DNA from: Coralliovum pocilloporae
Lineage (GTDB): Bacteria; Pseudomonadota; Alphaproteobacteria; Rhizobiales; Cohaesibacteraceae
NCBI RefSeq assembly: GCF_030845175.1
Contig: NZ_CP132542.1
Coordinates: 1,957,501-2,021,500, forward strand
Length of the DNA: 64,000 nt
Direction of reading: 5' to 3'
The notes under the pieces were generated by a model. That model did not search any database. It was given only the letters and a program-made list of their open reading frames with translations, and was not told the origin of the DNA. Below, one piece after another: positions 44,115-53,467 of the stretch. The number at the start of each line of letters is the position of its first letter. The first letter of the stretch is position 1. The position numbers and the translations under genes were made by a program.

Positions 44115-47100
44115 CTATTCAGCTGCGGCATGTCGTGATGTGTGGTGGGTGAGAATGGCACGCAGGGCTGCCGGTTTGATCGGCTTGTTCAGGACCGGCA
44201 TATCCTTCTGAGCGGCCTCCTGTTTGACCTCGTTGGACCGGTCTGCGGTAATCAGAATGGCCGGGAAAGCCATGTCGAATTTCCAGCGCAGTTTGACCAC
44301 GGCATCCGGGCCTGATCCACTATCCAGATGGTAATCAACCAGCATGATATTGGGTGGTGTATGGAGACGTCCGACCACATCCACAGCCTCGTGATAGCTG
44401 GATGCCGTATAGACCTCACATCCCCATCCTTCGAGCAGAGCCTGCATCCCGTCCAGAATATCAGCCTCATTGTCGATACACAGGACAACAAGACCATCAA
44501 AACGGGATCTTGCCCGCTTGGGTTTGGCCTGTGTCTGAACGGTTCTGAGCGGGACGGCCGGGCCGATTGTTTTCAGATCAAACGAGAAGACAGTGCCTTT
44601 CCCTGCTATTGAGGAAAGCGTCACGGGTACATCAAGCACACGGGTAATTCTGTCCACGATTGAGAGGCCAAGACCCAGACCCGGCGCGATGCGCGCGCCC
44701 TGATCCAGCCGCTGGAATTCCTGGAAGACCATGTTCTGCTGCTCTTCCGGAATACCGACACCGGTATCAAGCACCTGAACCGAGACCCGTCCCTTGCCGC
44801 GACGACATCCGACCAGCACGCGACCTTCCGGCGTATACTTGATTGCGTTGGAAATCAGGTTCTGCAGCAGACGGCGCAGCAGGCGGCGATCCGTATTGAC
44901 ATTGACCGAAGTGGACAGGATCCGGAGGTCAAGGTCCTTCTCCGCTGCCTGGGGTTCAAAATCCACCCGCAACTGCTCAAGCAGCTCACCCAGACTGAAG
45001 ATACTCTTGTCAGGCTGCATGGCTCCGGTGTCGAGGCGGGAAATATCCAGCACGGCACCAAGAATATCATCCACCGCGTCAAGTGACGCGTTGATCTTGC
45101 CCAGCTGCTCCGCTTCCCGACCGTTTTCAAATCGTTCGGACAGGCTTGATGTATACAGACGTGCAGCATTCAGAGGCTGTGCCACGTCATGGCCGACCGC
45201 GGCGAGGAACCGTGTCTTGCCGAGGTTTGCAGCATCCGCATCAGACTTGGCTGCGGTCAGTTCCTCGTTCAGATGGGTCAACTCTTCCGTTCGCTCGCGC
45301 ACCCGTCGTTCAAGAGTGACGTTGGCCTGCGCCAGTGCATCGGCCGCACGCACACGGTCTGAGATATCTGTCAGGGTAATGACCAGACCGCCATCGGGAA
45401 TGGCGCTGACGCTCACATCCAGAACGATATCGCGGCTCGGAATCGTTTCCTGAAACTTGCCTCTGTCAACGGCGATGCGGCGGATGCGGTCCTCAACCAG
45501 CGCATCCGCAGCTTCAGGCGTTTCGGTTGCCTGCAAAGCATGATGGCGCAGGATCTGGTCCAGTCGCATGCCCACCTGGCCAAACTCGGTCGGTAGGTCC
45601 AGAAGGTGCCGGAATTGCCGGTTCCAGATGATCAGCTGCAGCTCTGAATCAAAGACGCCGATCCCCTGTTCCACATGCTCAAGGGCAGAATGCAGAAGAT
45701 CACGATTGTACTGGATGGCTGCGGATGCATCATCCAGCAGCTTCTTGGCGCCTTTCGGAGACGGGTCATTCTTCTTCAGCACCAGCATCAGGACAAGTCG
45801 GGCAGAGGGCGCTCCGATGGCACTGGCAAGGAGCTGCTCGGCAAAGCGAAGAACGTGAGAGCTGGCAGGCTGGTCTATGGAGAGGTCGATACCATACTCG
45901 CGTGAAAAGCGCTCAAAGGACCGGTCGGTCCTCTCATCACCCAGATAGCGGGCAACGGTCGCTCTAAGCTCGAAAGTTGAGATGCCGGGTTTTGTATACC
46001 GAAAGGCAGGAACAGGTGTCAGGTCACTGGGGACGAAAATCCCGGCCTGGATGCGTTCCACAGGTTCCGGTGCTCTGGAAAACGAAACCAGGAAATACAC
46101 CAGGACATTGAGCGTCAGGCTCCAGAGAACACCATGGGTCAACGGATCAAGTGATGATATACCGAAGAGGGCCTGGGGGCGCAGGAGATTGAGGCCGAAG
46201 GGGCCGTTTTCCACGAAACCGGAGGAAATCAGACCGGACTGGGCAAAGCTTGGAAGAAGCAGGGTGTAGAACCAGAAGGCGAAGCCGACAGTGAGCCCGG
46301 CAATGGCTCCGCGTGCCGTACCGCGCCGCCAGAGAAGGCCTATGGCCGCAAGTGCTGCTTCGCCTGAAAGCCTGTAATAGAGATAGGCGAGAAACAGCAG
46401 CCCGAAGATCGCGCCACGCCGGATAACCATCAGCAGGGACGCCATGCCATAGGTTCCCGGACTGTCAGCCTTCTGGTTCCTCAGAACGATGGGCATGACG
46501 ATGTCGTTCGAGATCATGATAGACAGAGTGACGGCTGCCACAATCACCATTGCAGTTGCCGCAGAAAGGCCGCCGATAAAGGTGATCAGGGTTACGAGCT
46601 CAGCTTCTGCCGACATGGGAAGCGCCAGGACAAACATATCTGCATTCACCCCGGTGCCGCCGAACTTCAGAAGACCTGCAAGGGCGATCGGGATGATGGG
46701 CAGGTTGATGAGAACCAGATAGAGCGGAAACAGATAGGACGCCCATTTCAGGTCTTTTTCGCTGGCATTTTCAACAACGGTCACGTGAAACTGACGCGGT
46801 AGGAGAAGGATGGCCGTTGTGGACAACAGGATCATCACTGTCCATGTACTGCCATTGATACTCTGGGAGAAGATGTCTCGAATATGCGGCCGGGCGGCAG
46901 CCTGGGTAATCAGATCTCCGACACCATCAAACATGATGAAGGTCACATAGGCTCCGACGATCAGGAATGCGAAGAGCTTGACGAGAGACTCGGTCGCGAC
47001 CGCCAGCATCAGACCGTCCTGATGCTCTGTGGCATCGATGTGACGGGTTCCAAACAGAACCGCAAACAGGGCCATGGCCAAAGCGATGTACAGTGCAATA

Positions 47101-47603
47101 TCGCCAGTGATAGGCGGTCCGTTGGGGTCTTTGATGCCAAAGGTGAAATAGCCCATATGGGCCACGAGGGTCTCGACGGAAACCGCCACGGCCTGAAGCT
47201 GGAGCGAGAGGTAGGGAAGGACACCGACAACGGCAATGAGCGTGACAACGGCGGCAACGGCCTGACTTTTCCCGTAGCGCGCGGCGATGAAGTCGGCAAT
47301 CGAGGTAATGCGCTCGGCCTTTGACAGCCGGATGACCCGCCGGATCAAAGGGAACCCGAACACAAGAACAATGATCGGTCCGATATAGATTGTCAGGAAG
47401 TCATATCCCGTGCTTGCAGCGAGGCCGACGGAACCAAAGAATGTCCAGGATGTGCAGTAGATGGCAAGGGACAGGGAATAGATGATGGGACGGCTGCGCA
47501 GCAGCTTGCCCTTGACCGCCATGCGATCACCCCAGCTGGCGATTGCAAACAAGGCCCCCATGTAAAGCAGTGCCGCACTGGCAACAACCCAGCCTTGAAG
47601 CAT
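44115..47603 (-). CDS. crbS: Symporter-coupled hybrid sensor kinase (CrbS-like)
   Basis: A 1162-residue fusion. Residues ~1-500 form an SLC5-type transporter domain with 12-13 helices (DFIAARYGKSQAVAAVVTL; FIGGLSAATAMVIVAAVTL). A STAC-like linker and a PAS domain follow (HVEQGIGVFDSELQLIIWNR), then HisKA with the His in FLAAVGHDVAQPLNAARLY (~803), HATPase (NLISNAIKYTPEG), and a C-terminal receiver with Asp in IMLVDYHLDSG (~1092). This is the layout of CrbS, the acetate-switch sensor. ATG at 47603 has AAGGA upstream; a GTG at 47639 would extend it by 12 residues. It lies beside its likely partner regulator and a carboxylate symporter. Confidence 0.9.
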   Translation of the reverse strand: MLQGWVVASAALLYMGALFAIASWGDRMAVKGKLLRSRPIIYSLSLAIYCTSWTFFGSVGLAASTGYDFLTIYIGPIIVLVFGFPLIRRVIRLSKAERITSIADFIAARYGKSQAVAAVVTLIAVVGVLPYLSLQLQAVAVSVETLVAHMGYFTFGIKDPNGPPITGDIALYIALAMALFAVLFGTRHIDATEHQDGLMLAVATESLVKLFAFLIVGAYVTFIMFDGVGDLITQAAARPHIRDIFSQSINGSTWTVMILLSTTAILLLPRQFHVTVVENASEKDLKWASYLFPLYLVLINLPIIPIALAGLLKFGGTGVNADMFVLALPMSAEAELVTLITFIGGLSAATAMVIVAAVTLSIMISNDIVMPIVLRNQKADSPGTYGMASLLMVIRRGAIFGLLFLAYLYYRLSGEAALAAIGLLWRRGTARGAIAGLTVGFAFWFYTLLLPSFAQSGLISSGFVENGPFGLNLLRPQALFGISSLDPLTHGVLWSLTLNVLVYFLVSFSRAPEPVERIQAGIFVPSDLTPVPAFRYTKPGISTFELRATVARYLGDERTDRSFERFSREYGIDLSIDQPASSHVLRFAEQLLASAIGAPSARLVLMLVLKKNDPSPKGAKKLLDDASAAIQYNRDLLHSALEHVEQGIGVFDSELQLIIWNRQFRHLLDLPTEFGQVGMRLDQILRHHALQATETPEAADALVEDRIRRIAVDRGKFQETIPSRDIVLDVSVSAIPDGGLVITLTDISDRVRAADALAQANVTLERRVRERTEELTHLNEELTAAKSDADAANLGKTRFLAAVGHDVAQPLNAARLYTSSLSERFENGREAEQLGKINASLDAVDDILGAVLDISRLDTGAMQPDKSIFSLGELLEQLRVDFEPQAAEKDLDLRILSTSVNVNTDRRLLRRLLQNLISNAIKYTPEGRVLVGCRRGKGRVSVQVLDTGVGIPEEQQNMVFQEFQRLDQGARIAPGLGLGLSIVDRITRVLDVPVTLSSIAGKGTVFSFDLKTIGPAVPLRTVQTQAKPKRARSRFDGLVVLCIDNEADILDGMQALLEGWGCEVYTASSYHEAVDVVGRLHTPPNIMLVDYHLDSGSGPDAVVKLRWKFDMAFPAILITADRSNEVKQEAAQKDMPVLNKPIKPAALRAILTHHTSRHAAAE

Positions 47604-47878
47604 CCTGATGTCCTTCTCGTCTTTTGCTGATCCGACCACAGATGCCCGGCGATGTCCAGTCTCCGGGCATTCAGTCGATGTCAGCCTTGTGTCTGATCCT
47701 GAGTCTGCGGTCTGAAGGGCTCTGGCGGTGAAATTGTGAGGTTGTCTTCCAAATCGGCGCTTGAATCTGGCATGGATTCATGATGATTTCAGCCGGGGTG
47801 CCGACAAGGCATAACCGGGGTGCGGTCAGGACGGGAAAACAACCCGTTGATGACCCGAATCCACTCAGGATGGACAGA

Positions 47879-49972
47879 GTGACAAGACAGCCTAATGCAA
47901 GCGCAATGCCGTTGGCGGCAATTGACGCTGTCGTTCTTGGATTGCAGGCGTCCGATCAGGATTGTCGTGAAGCTGAAATCATTGATCTGGGGCTGATCCC
48001 TGTATCGTCAGACGGACTGGATGAAGCTGAGGCCTTCGCATTGTCTGCTGCAATGGAGGGTGTCGGATCCAGACCTTCATTCGCTGAAATCTGCGATGAC
48101 ATTCTGAACAGAATGGATGACAAAATCTGGATCGGACACCGGATTGGTTTTGACCTGGCTGTTCTGAAGCGTGATATGCGCGAGAAGGCGAGGCAGCCAT
48201 GGATTCAGCCGCGATCGCTTGATGTGCAATTGCTGGCGCAGGCTGTTGATCCCGAATGTGCCGGTTTGTCTTTGACTGATCTTCTATCCTGGCTTGAGCT
48301 GGAGCCGGTTGATGAAGACGCACTGACCGCGCTTGAGCGTGCCCGCTGTATCGGTCGTATTTTTATTGCGTTGCAGCCGCATCTCCGGCGCGTGGATATC
48401 CGGACCCTTGCAGAAGCGGAGATGGCGTGCCTTCAGTTTGATGACATTCTCGATGATCAGAAAGAAGAGGGCTGGGAGGAAGCCGTGATGGCGCCACCAC
48501 CTCTGCCGGAATTCAGCGGCGGCGGTGATCATCTGGAACCCTATGCCTATTCCCATCGCACCACTGATGTCATGTCCTCACCACCGCTTGGTATTGATGG
48601 CAACAGAACCCTGTCTGACAGTATGGCCGTGATGGTTGAGGAGGGCGTGTCATCCCTGTTCGTGCGCATGCATAACGAGGCGGATACAGGGGATGATGAA
48701 ATGGGATTGGATGCCCATGGCATTATCACTGAGCGGGATGTGCTGAGGCACGTTTCGGACCGGCAGGCGGCAGCGCTTGCCGAACCGGTGAAAAACCTGG
48801 CCACATATCCGTTGATCTCCATTCCCCAGGACGCTTTCGTTTATCGTGCCGTCGGGCGCATGACCCGGCACAGGCTCAGGCATCTGGCGGTGGTCGATGA
48901 ACGGCTGAATGTTGTCGGAGCTCTCTCAGCACGTGACCTCCTGCGCCTGCGGGCCGATGGGGCGGCAGAGCTGGGCGACGAAATTGATGCCGCTGATAAT
49001 GAATCAAGTCTGCTGAAGGCCTGGGCCAAGCTGCCCATGGTGGTCGAAAGCCTTCTTAATGTGGATATTGATCCGCTGCATATCACCAATGTCATCAGTC
49101 GGGAGCTCGGTGCTCTGACCAGACGGGCTGCGCTGCTTGCAGAGCGTCAGATTCGTGATGAGGGTGAAGGCGATCCTCCCTGCAGCTATGCTATTGCTGT
49201 GCTCGGGGATGCAGCGCGCGGAGAGATGACACTTCAGGTCGAGCAGAGCCATGTGATCGTCTATGACAATGCTGCCTCCGATGAGGGTGCGGACCGCTAC
49301 TTTGCGCATCTGGGTGATCGTCTTGTCCGTATTCTTGATCTGGTTGGTGTCCCGCGCACGGCTTCAGATCTCATCTCGTCAAACAAGGCTGGACGTGGTT
49401 CTGTTTCTGACTGGCGGGCTCTGGTTGCTGCCTGGCTGCAGGCTTCTGATGATACATCGAACCTTGACCTCTCCGTACTCCTGGATATGAGACCGGTCCA
49501 TGGCGCGTCCGATCTGGTGACGGCATTGCTGGAACAGATCCGTGACGAGGTTTCCGAAGGATCCGGCCGTATTCCGGTTGCCATTGAGACAGCGGATACC
49601 GTTCCAGGTTATTCCGGTCGCCTGAAAGCCCGGGATGGTCGTATTGAACTTGGTCGGGATGGACTGGACATTATTTCCAGCACAGCCCGGATCCTGGCTT
49701 TCCGTCATCAGGTTGATTCCAGATCAAGCGTTGACCGCCTGCAGGGGCTGCTTGATGACAACAAAGGGGCCGAGTTCGGGCTCTATCGCCTGCAATCGGC
49801 TCTTGGGATTTTGTCAGACGTGATCCTGCGCCAGCAAATCCGGGACGTCTATGCGGGCATCCGGCCCACACGGGCTGCCCGTTTGAAAGATCTCCGCCGC
49901 GCCCGTCAGGATCGTCTGCTCGATGTCCTTAAGGAACTCGCGTCCGTCAGGGATCTCACCGAGACCGGTTAG
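47879..49972 (+). CDS. Degenerate DnaQ-like domain fused to CBS pair and DUF294 domain
   Basis: A fusion of ~697 residues with three parts. Residues ~10-165 follow the DEDDh exonuclease layout (IWIGHRIGFDLAVLKRDM), but the first DxE motif reads VVLGLQASDQD and the final H/D pair is replaced (DEDALTALERAR). A CBS pair follows (~240-375; RHRLRHLAVVDERLNVVGALS). The C-terminal half is the DUF294 nucleotidyltransferase-like domain, where the GS...DxD motif reads LGDAARGEMTLQVEQSHVIV, again without the acidic pair. Both active sites look dead. Such proteins often flank acetate-type symporter genes, suggesting a regulatory role. GTG at 47879 has AGGA upstream; ATG at 47780 is possible but adds non-coding-looking residues. 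Confidence 0.75.
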   Translation: MTRQPNASAMPLAAIDAVVLGLQASDQDCREAEIIDLGLIPVSSDGLDEAEAFALSAAMEGVGSRPSFAEICDDILNRMDDKIWIGHRIGFDLAVLKRDMREKARQPWIQPRSLDVQLLAQAVDPECAGLSLTDLLSWLELEPVDEDALTALERARCIGRIFIALQPHLRRVDIRTLAEAEMACLQFDDILDDQKEEGWEEAVMAPPPLPEFSGGGDHLEPYAYSHRTTDVMSSPPLGIDGNRTLSDSMAVMVEEGVSSLFVRMHNEADTGDDEMGLDAHGIITERDVLRHVSDRQAAALAEPVKNLATYPLISIPQDAFVYRAVGRMTRHRLRHLAVVDERLNVVGALSARDLLRLRADGAAELGDEIDAADNESSLLKAWAKLPMVVESLLNVDIDPLHITNVISRELGALTRRAALLAERQIRDEGEGDPPCSYAIAVLGDAARGEMTLQVEQSHVIVYDNAASDEGADRYFAHLGDRLVRILDLVGVPRTASDLISSNKAGRGSVSDWRALVAAWLQASDDTSNLDLSVLLDMRPVHGASDLVTALLEQIRDEVSEGSGRIPVAIETADTVPGYSGRLKARDGRIELGRDGLDIISSTARILAFRHQVDSRSSVDRLQGLLDDNKGAEFGLYRLQSALGILSDVILRQQIRDVYAGIRPTRAARLKDLRRARQDRLLDVLKELASVRDLTETG

Positions 49973-49992
49973 GCAAACTTGGAGTGGCATCT

Positions 49993-51168
49993 GTGACTTT
50001 TGATCTTTTGGCATCCCTGCGTCCGGCATCCATGTCGGTGCCGGAAAGCGGTATTGTTCGCCTGGTGAACCATGGCCGGACCAAAGAGGGACTGATTCCG
50101 CTCTGGGTTGGCGAGGGGGATATGCCGACCCCGGCATTTATCAGCAAGGCCGCTCACCAGTCGCTGGAGGCCGGCGAGACCTTTTATACGGCCCAGCGTG
50201 GCATCCCGGAATTGCGGGAAGCTCTGGCCGACTACCATACACGTCACTTCGGGCGGCCTTTCTCATCTGAAGAGATGTTCGTTGTCGGCTCCGGCATGCA
50301 GGCGCTGCAGATTGCTGTCAATATGACGGCTGGTGATGGTGATGAGGTGGTTATTCCGTCTCCGGCCTGGCCCAATATGGCGGCTGCAGTTCAGATCGCT
50401 GGCGGAACACCGGTCTTCTGTCCCATGTCCCTGAGCAATGATGGGTGGTCGCTGGATCTTGACCGCCTGTTCGGGATGGTCACCGAGAAGACCCGTGCGC
50501 TGTTCATCAACACACCATCCAACCCTACCGGCTGGGTGGCAGAGCAGTCTGATCTTGAACAGATCCTGAACTTCGCCCGCCAGAAGGGTATCTGGATCAT
50601 TGCTGACGAGATCTACAGTCGTTTCTACTATGGAACAGCCCGTCGGGCACCGTCCTTCCATGACATTCGAAAGCCGGGTGATCAGATCCTGTTTGTGAAC
50701 AGCTTCTCCAAGAACTGGGCAATGACCGGATGGCGTATAGGCTGGATGGTTGCTGATCCGTCTCTGGGGCAGGTGATCGAAAATCTGGTTCAGTACTCCA
50801 CATCAGGCGTGCCGGTTTTCAACCAAAGGGGCGCGGTTGCAGCGCTGAACGAAGGCGAGGCCCTTGCTGAGCAGCAGATTGAGAGGGCAGAAGCCGGGCG
50901 GGCTATTGTCGACGAGGCGATGGCCTTGTGTCCGTCTGCCCGGTTTGTTGCTCCAAAGGGTGCGTTTTACGGGTTCATATCTCTGGACGAGGTTGATGAC
51001 ATCGAGGCGATCGCCTTCAGGCTGGTTGATGAGGCCAATGTGGGTCTGGCGCCCGGCACGGCGTTCGGCCCGGGTGGTGAGACATCATTGCGTCTGTGTT
51101 TCCTCAGGGATGCTGACCAGCTTCGGGAAGGCTGTAGACGTCTGGTCCAATGGCTGAACAGTCGCTGA
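49993..51168 (+). CDS. PLP-dependent aminotransferase, class I
   Basis: Fold-type I aminotransferase of 391 residues. Landmarks are YTAQRGIPELREALADY, NTPSNPTGWV (carboxylate binding), ADEIYSRFYY (cofactor Asp and Tyr), and the PLP lysine in SFSKNWAMTGWRIGW. Arginine near TSLRLCF binds the second carboxylate. The substrate amino acid is not predictable. A GTG at 49993 with GGAG upstream is preferred; GTG at 49984 is an alternative in the same frame. It follows the DUF294 fusion by 20 bases and may be co-transcribed with it. Confidence 0.88.
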   Translation: MTFDLLASLRPASMSVPESGIVRLVNHGRTKEGLIPLWVGEGDMPTPAFISKAAHQSLEAGETFYTAQRGIPELREALADYHTRHFGRPFSSEEMFVVGSGMQALQIAVNMTAGDGDEVVIPSPAWPNMAAAVQIAGGTPVFCPMSLSNDGWSLDLDRLFGMVTEKTRALFINTPSNPTGWVAEQSDLEQILNFARQKGIWIIADEIYSRFYYGTARRAPSFHDIRKPGDQILFVNSFSKNWAMTGWRIGWMVADPSLGQVIENLVQYSTSGVPVFNQRGAVAALNEGEALAEQQIERAEAGRAIVDEAMALCPSARFVAPKGAFYGFISLDEVDDIEAIAFRLVDEANVGLAPGTAFGPGGETSLRLCFLRDADQLREGCRRLVQWLNSR

Positions 51169-51274
51169 ACCGGAAAAAAACTCGGGCAGACTGCATATAT
51201 TGGCCCTGTTGCATCAGAACTCAGGGTCTGACCATAGTTGGCAACGACAAGAACAGAAGTACGGCGCTTCTCTT

Positions 51275-52399
51275 ATGACTGAACCTGATATGTTGATTGA
51301 TCCCCGCCTGGGATCAGTGCTCGATACTGCTGTAGACGGTATTGTGGTTATTGATCAGATTGGCTCTATTCTGATGTTCAACAAGGCGTGCGAGATCCTG
51401 TTCGGGTATCAGGCCGATGAGGTGCTCGGAAAGAACGTCAAATGTCTGATGCCTCCGGTCTTCTCCCGTGAGCATGACCATTACATCTCCCATTATCAGG
51501 AAACTGGTGAGAAGAAGATTATCGGTATCGGGCGTGAGGTTCAGGGGCAGCACAAGGATGGCACCATCTTTCCACTGGAGTTGTCGGTGGGTGAGGCCAA
51601 TGTGGAAGGCGGCCGTCAGTATATCGGCATTATCCGGGATCTGCGTCCTCGAAAGGAAGCGGAAGACAAGCTCGAGGAACTGCAGGCAAAGCTCGTCCAC
51701 ATGGCTCGTGTCAGCGCGCTGGACGAGATGGGAGCAGCCATCGCCCATGAGGTGAACCAGCCACTGACCGCACTTCTGCTCTATCTGCAGGCCTTGAACC
51801 GGGCCATTGACCAGCGAGAGGGTTCTCTGCCGGAAAATGGTGCGGAAATTCTTCAGAAAGCCGAGCGTGAAGCGCGGCGGGCCGGAGGCATCGTCGATCG
51901 CCTGCGCCGGTTCGGGGAGCGCCACAAGCCGGGCTGGGAACGTGTGGCGCCCATTACCCTGATGGAAGATGCACTTGAGCTGATCCTGATCGGCAAGCGG
52001 GCAGGCGATATAACGATTATACGCGATTATGAAGCGACCTTGCCCGAGGTCGCAGTTGATCCGGTCCAGATCCAGCAGGTGCTTGTCAATATTCTGCGTA
52101 ATGCGGTTGATGCTCTGCGGGACAGACCGGAGCGGCGCATCCGGCTGAAAATCAGCCGACTTGATCGTATGCTCGGTATCAGAATTGAAGATACCGGTCC
52201 CGGTATTTCAGAGGCAGTGCGAGCAGATTTGTTCAAAACTTTCGCCACAGGGGGCAAAGGGATGGGATTAGGTCTGGCAATTTCGCGCTCAATTGCGCAA
52301 AATCATGGCGGCGATCTGACTATTGTGGATTCTGAGGTGGAAAATGGGGCTGCATTCCTCCTTCAGATCCCTGTCGGACAAGAAGCGGATCAGCCTTGA
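51275..52399 (+). CDS. fixL: Soluble oxygen-sensing histidine kinase FixL
   Basis: Haem-based oxygen sensor kinase, 374 residues, with no membrane helices. One PAS domain (~12-125) carries the proximal haem histidine in REHDHYIS (His67) and GIGRE with Arg87, matching His200 and Arg220 of Bradyrhizobium FixL. The position of FixL Arg206 reads His73 here. HisKA follows with the phosphoacceptor in AAIAHEVNQPL (His158), then HATPase with NILRNAVDAL, DTGPGIS and GKGMGLGLAIS. The ATG at 51275 is used; a longer frame from 51200 adds unlikely residues. fixJ follows 67 bases later on the same strand. Confidence 0.92.
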   Translation: MTEPDMLIDPRLGSVLDTAVDGIVVIDQIGSILMFNKACEILFGYQADEVLGKNVKCLMPPVFSREHDHYISHYQETGEKKIIGIGREVQGQHKDGTIFPLELSVGEANVEGGRQYIGIIRDLRPRKEAEDKLEELQAKLVHMARVSALDEMGAAIAHEVNQPLTALLLYLQALNRAIDQREGSLPENGAEILQKAEREARRAGGIVDRLRRFGERHKPGWERVAPITLMEDALELILIGKRAGDITIIRDYEATLPEVAVDPVQIQQVLVNILRNAVDALRDRPERRIRLKISRLDRMLGIRIEDTGPGISEAVRADLFKTFATGGKGMGLGLAISRSIAQNHGGDLTIVDSEVENGAAFLLQIPVGQEADQP

Positions 52400-52466
52400 A
52401 ATGGTCTTTACGACGGAAAGCGCGGGCTTTTCTGTGTAAGGAATGAATGGCTGTGGAGTTTTGTCT

Positions 52467-53063
52467 ATGTCTGATCGGCTGATCCATATTGTTGATGATG
52501 ATCTGTCTGTTTGTGATGCCCTCAAAATCGTGTTCGAGCTGGACGGGTTCGAAGCTGAGGCTTTTACGGATGGAGAGCAGTTTCTGAAAGCACAGGCGGA
52601 GCGACGTCCTGATTGTGTCATTCTGGATGTGCATATGCCGGGCCGGTCAGGGATCGATATTCTCAACGTCCTCAATGCACCGGGTTATCAGGCTCCGATT
52701 TTCATCATTTCGGGGCAGGGTGATATCCCCATGGCTGTGGCGGCCATGAAGCACGGTGCCACCGATTTCATCGAGAAACCGTTTGACGCCACCGATGTGG
52801 TCAACCGTATCCGGGCCGCGATCGAGACCAGACGCGAGGAAAGCCTGACTGCGGATCTGAAGGGCGCATTTCCCGGCAGTGACAAGCTGACCCAGCGTGA
52901 GCTTGATGTGGTGGAAGCGATCACGGACGGTCTGTCGAACCGGGAAGCTGGCGAAAAGCTCTCGATTTCCCCACGCACAGTCGAAGTGCACAGGGCCCGT
53001 ATCATGGATAAACTGGGTGCGCGCAACGCCGCTGATCTGGTGCGGATCGTTCTGTCGAGATAA
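52467..53063 (+). CDS. fixJ: Response regulator FixJ
   Basis: Partner of FixL, 198 residues. Receiver domain with IVDDD (10-12), Asp54 in ILDVHMPG, the Thr/Ser position in IISGQGD and Lys in FIEKPFDA. A LuxR-type helix-turn-helix occupies ~135-195 (LTQRELDVVEAITDGLSNRE; SPRTVEVHRARIMDKL). In known systems FixJ activates fixK and related genes under low oxygen. GGAG lies upstream of the ATG at 52467; the frame open to 52443 adds eight residues with no support. No fixK is visible in this window. Confidence 0.92.
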   Translation: MSDRLIHIVDDDLSVCDALKIVFELDGFEAEAFTDGEQFLKAQAERRPDCVILDVHMPGRSGIDILNVLNAPGYQAPIFIISGQGDIPMAVAAMKHGATDFIEKPFDATDVVNRIRAAIETRREESLTADLKGAFPGSDKLTQRELDVVEAITDGLSNREAGEKLSISPRTVEVHRARIMDKLGARNAADLVRIVLSR

Positions 53064-53080
53064 AATCTCGTTCGGTCTTC

Positions 53081-53407
53081 CTATAAAAGAACGTCCTGGA
53101 CATCCTTGCCCCAACCCAGATATCGGCCTGTGTCGGTTTCAATGACAGGTCGTTTCATCAAGGTCGGGTTTGCCTGCAGCAGGGTCAACGGATCCTGAGC
53201 CCGCTCGGCATCATCCAGCCCGCGCCATGTGGTTGACTTGCGGTTGATCAGGGCCTCTGCGCCAAAGGCATCAAGAAAGACTGAGAGACTGTCGGCAGAC
53301 ACGCCATCAGCACGCACATCCACATAGTCCGGTGCATGGCCAGCAGCCGTCAGAGCCTTGAACGCCTTGCGGCAGGTGTCACATGTCTTCAGCCCGTAGA
53401 ATTTCAT
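53081..53407 (-). CDS. ArsC/Spx/YffB-like thioredoxin-fold protein
   Basis: A 108-residue protein of the ArsC-related YffB/Spx branch. A CxxC-type motif TCDTCRKAFK lies at ~8-17, unlike arsC at 11275, which has a single active Cys. NRKSTTWRGL and LMKRPVIETDTGRYLGWG follow; the final basic residues partly match ArsC positions. YffB-type proteins are glutathione-dependent thiol reductases of unclear substrate. It faces fixJ convergently, 17 bases apart. ATG at 53407 has GAGGATGG upstream. It lies 60 bases downstream of the ubiV stop on the same strand. Confidence 0.85.
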   Translation of the reverse strand: MKFYGLKTCDTCRKAFKALTAAGHAPDYVDVRADGVSADSLSVFLDAFGAEALINRKSTTWRGLDDAERAQDPLTLLQANPTLMKRPVIETDTGRYLGWGKDVQDVLL

Positions 53408-53467
53408 CGACCATCCTCATCTTTGATATGATCCAATACCGCGATTCCGAGGGTGGGCGTCAAGACT

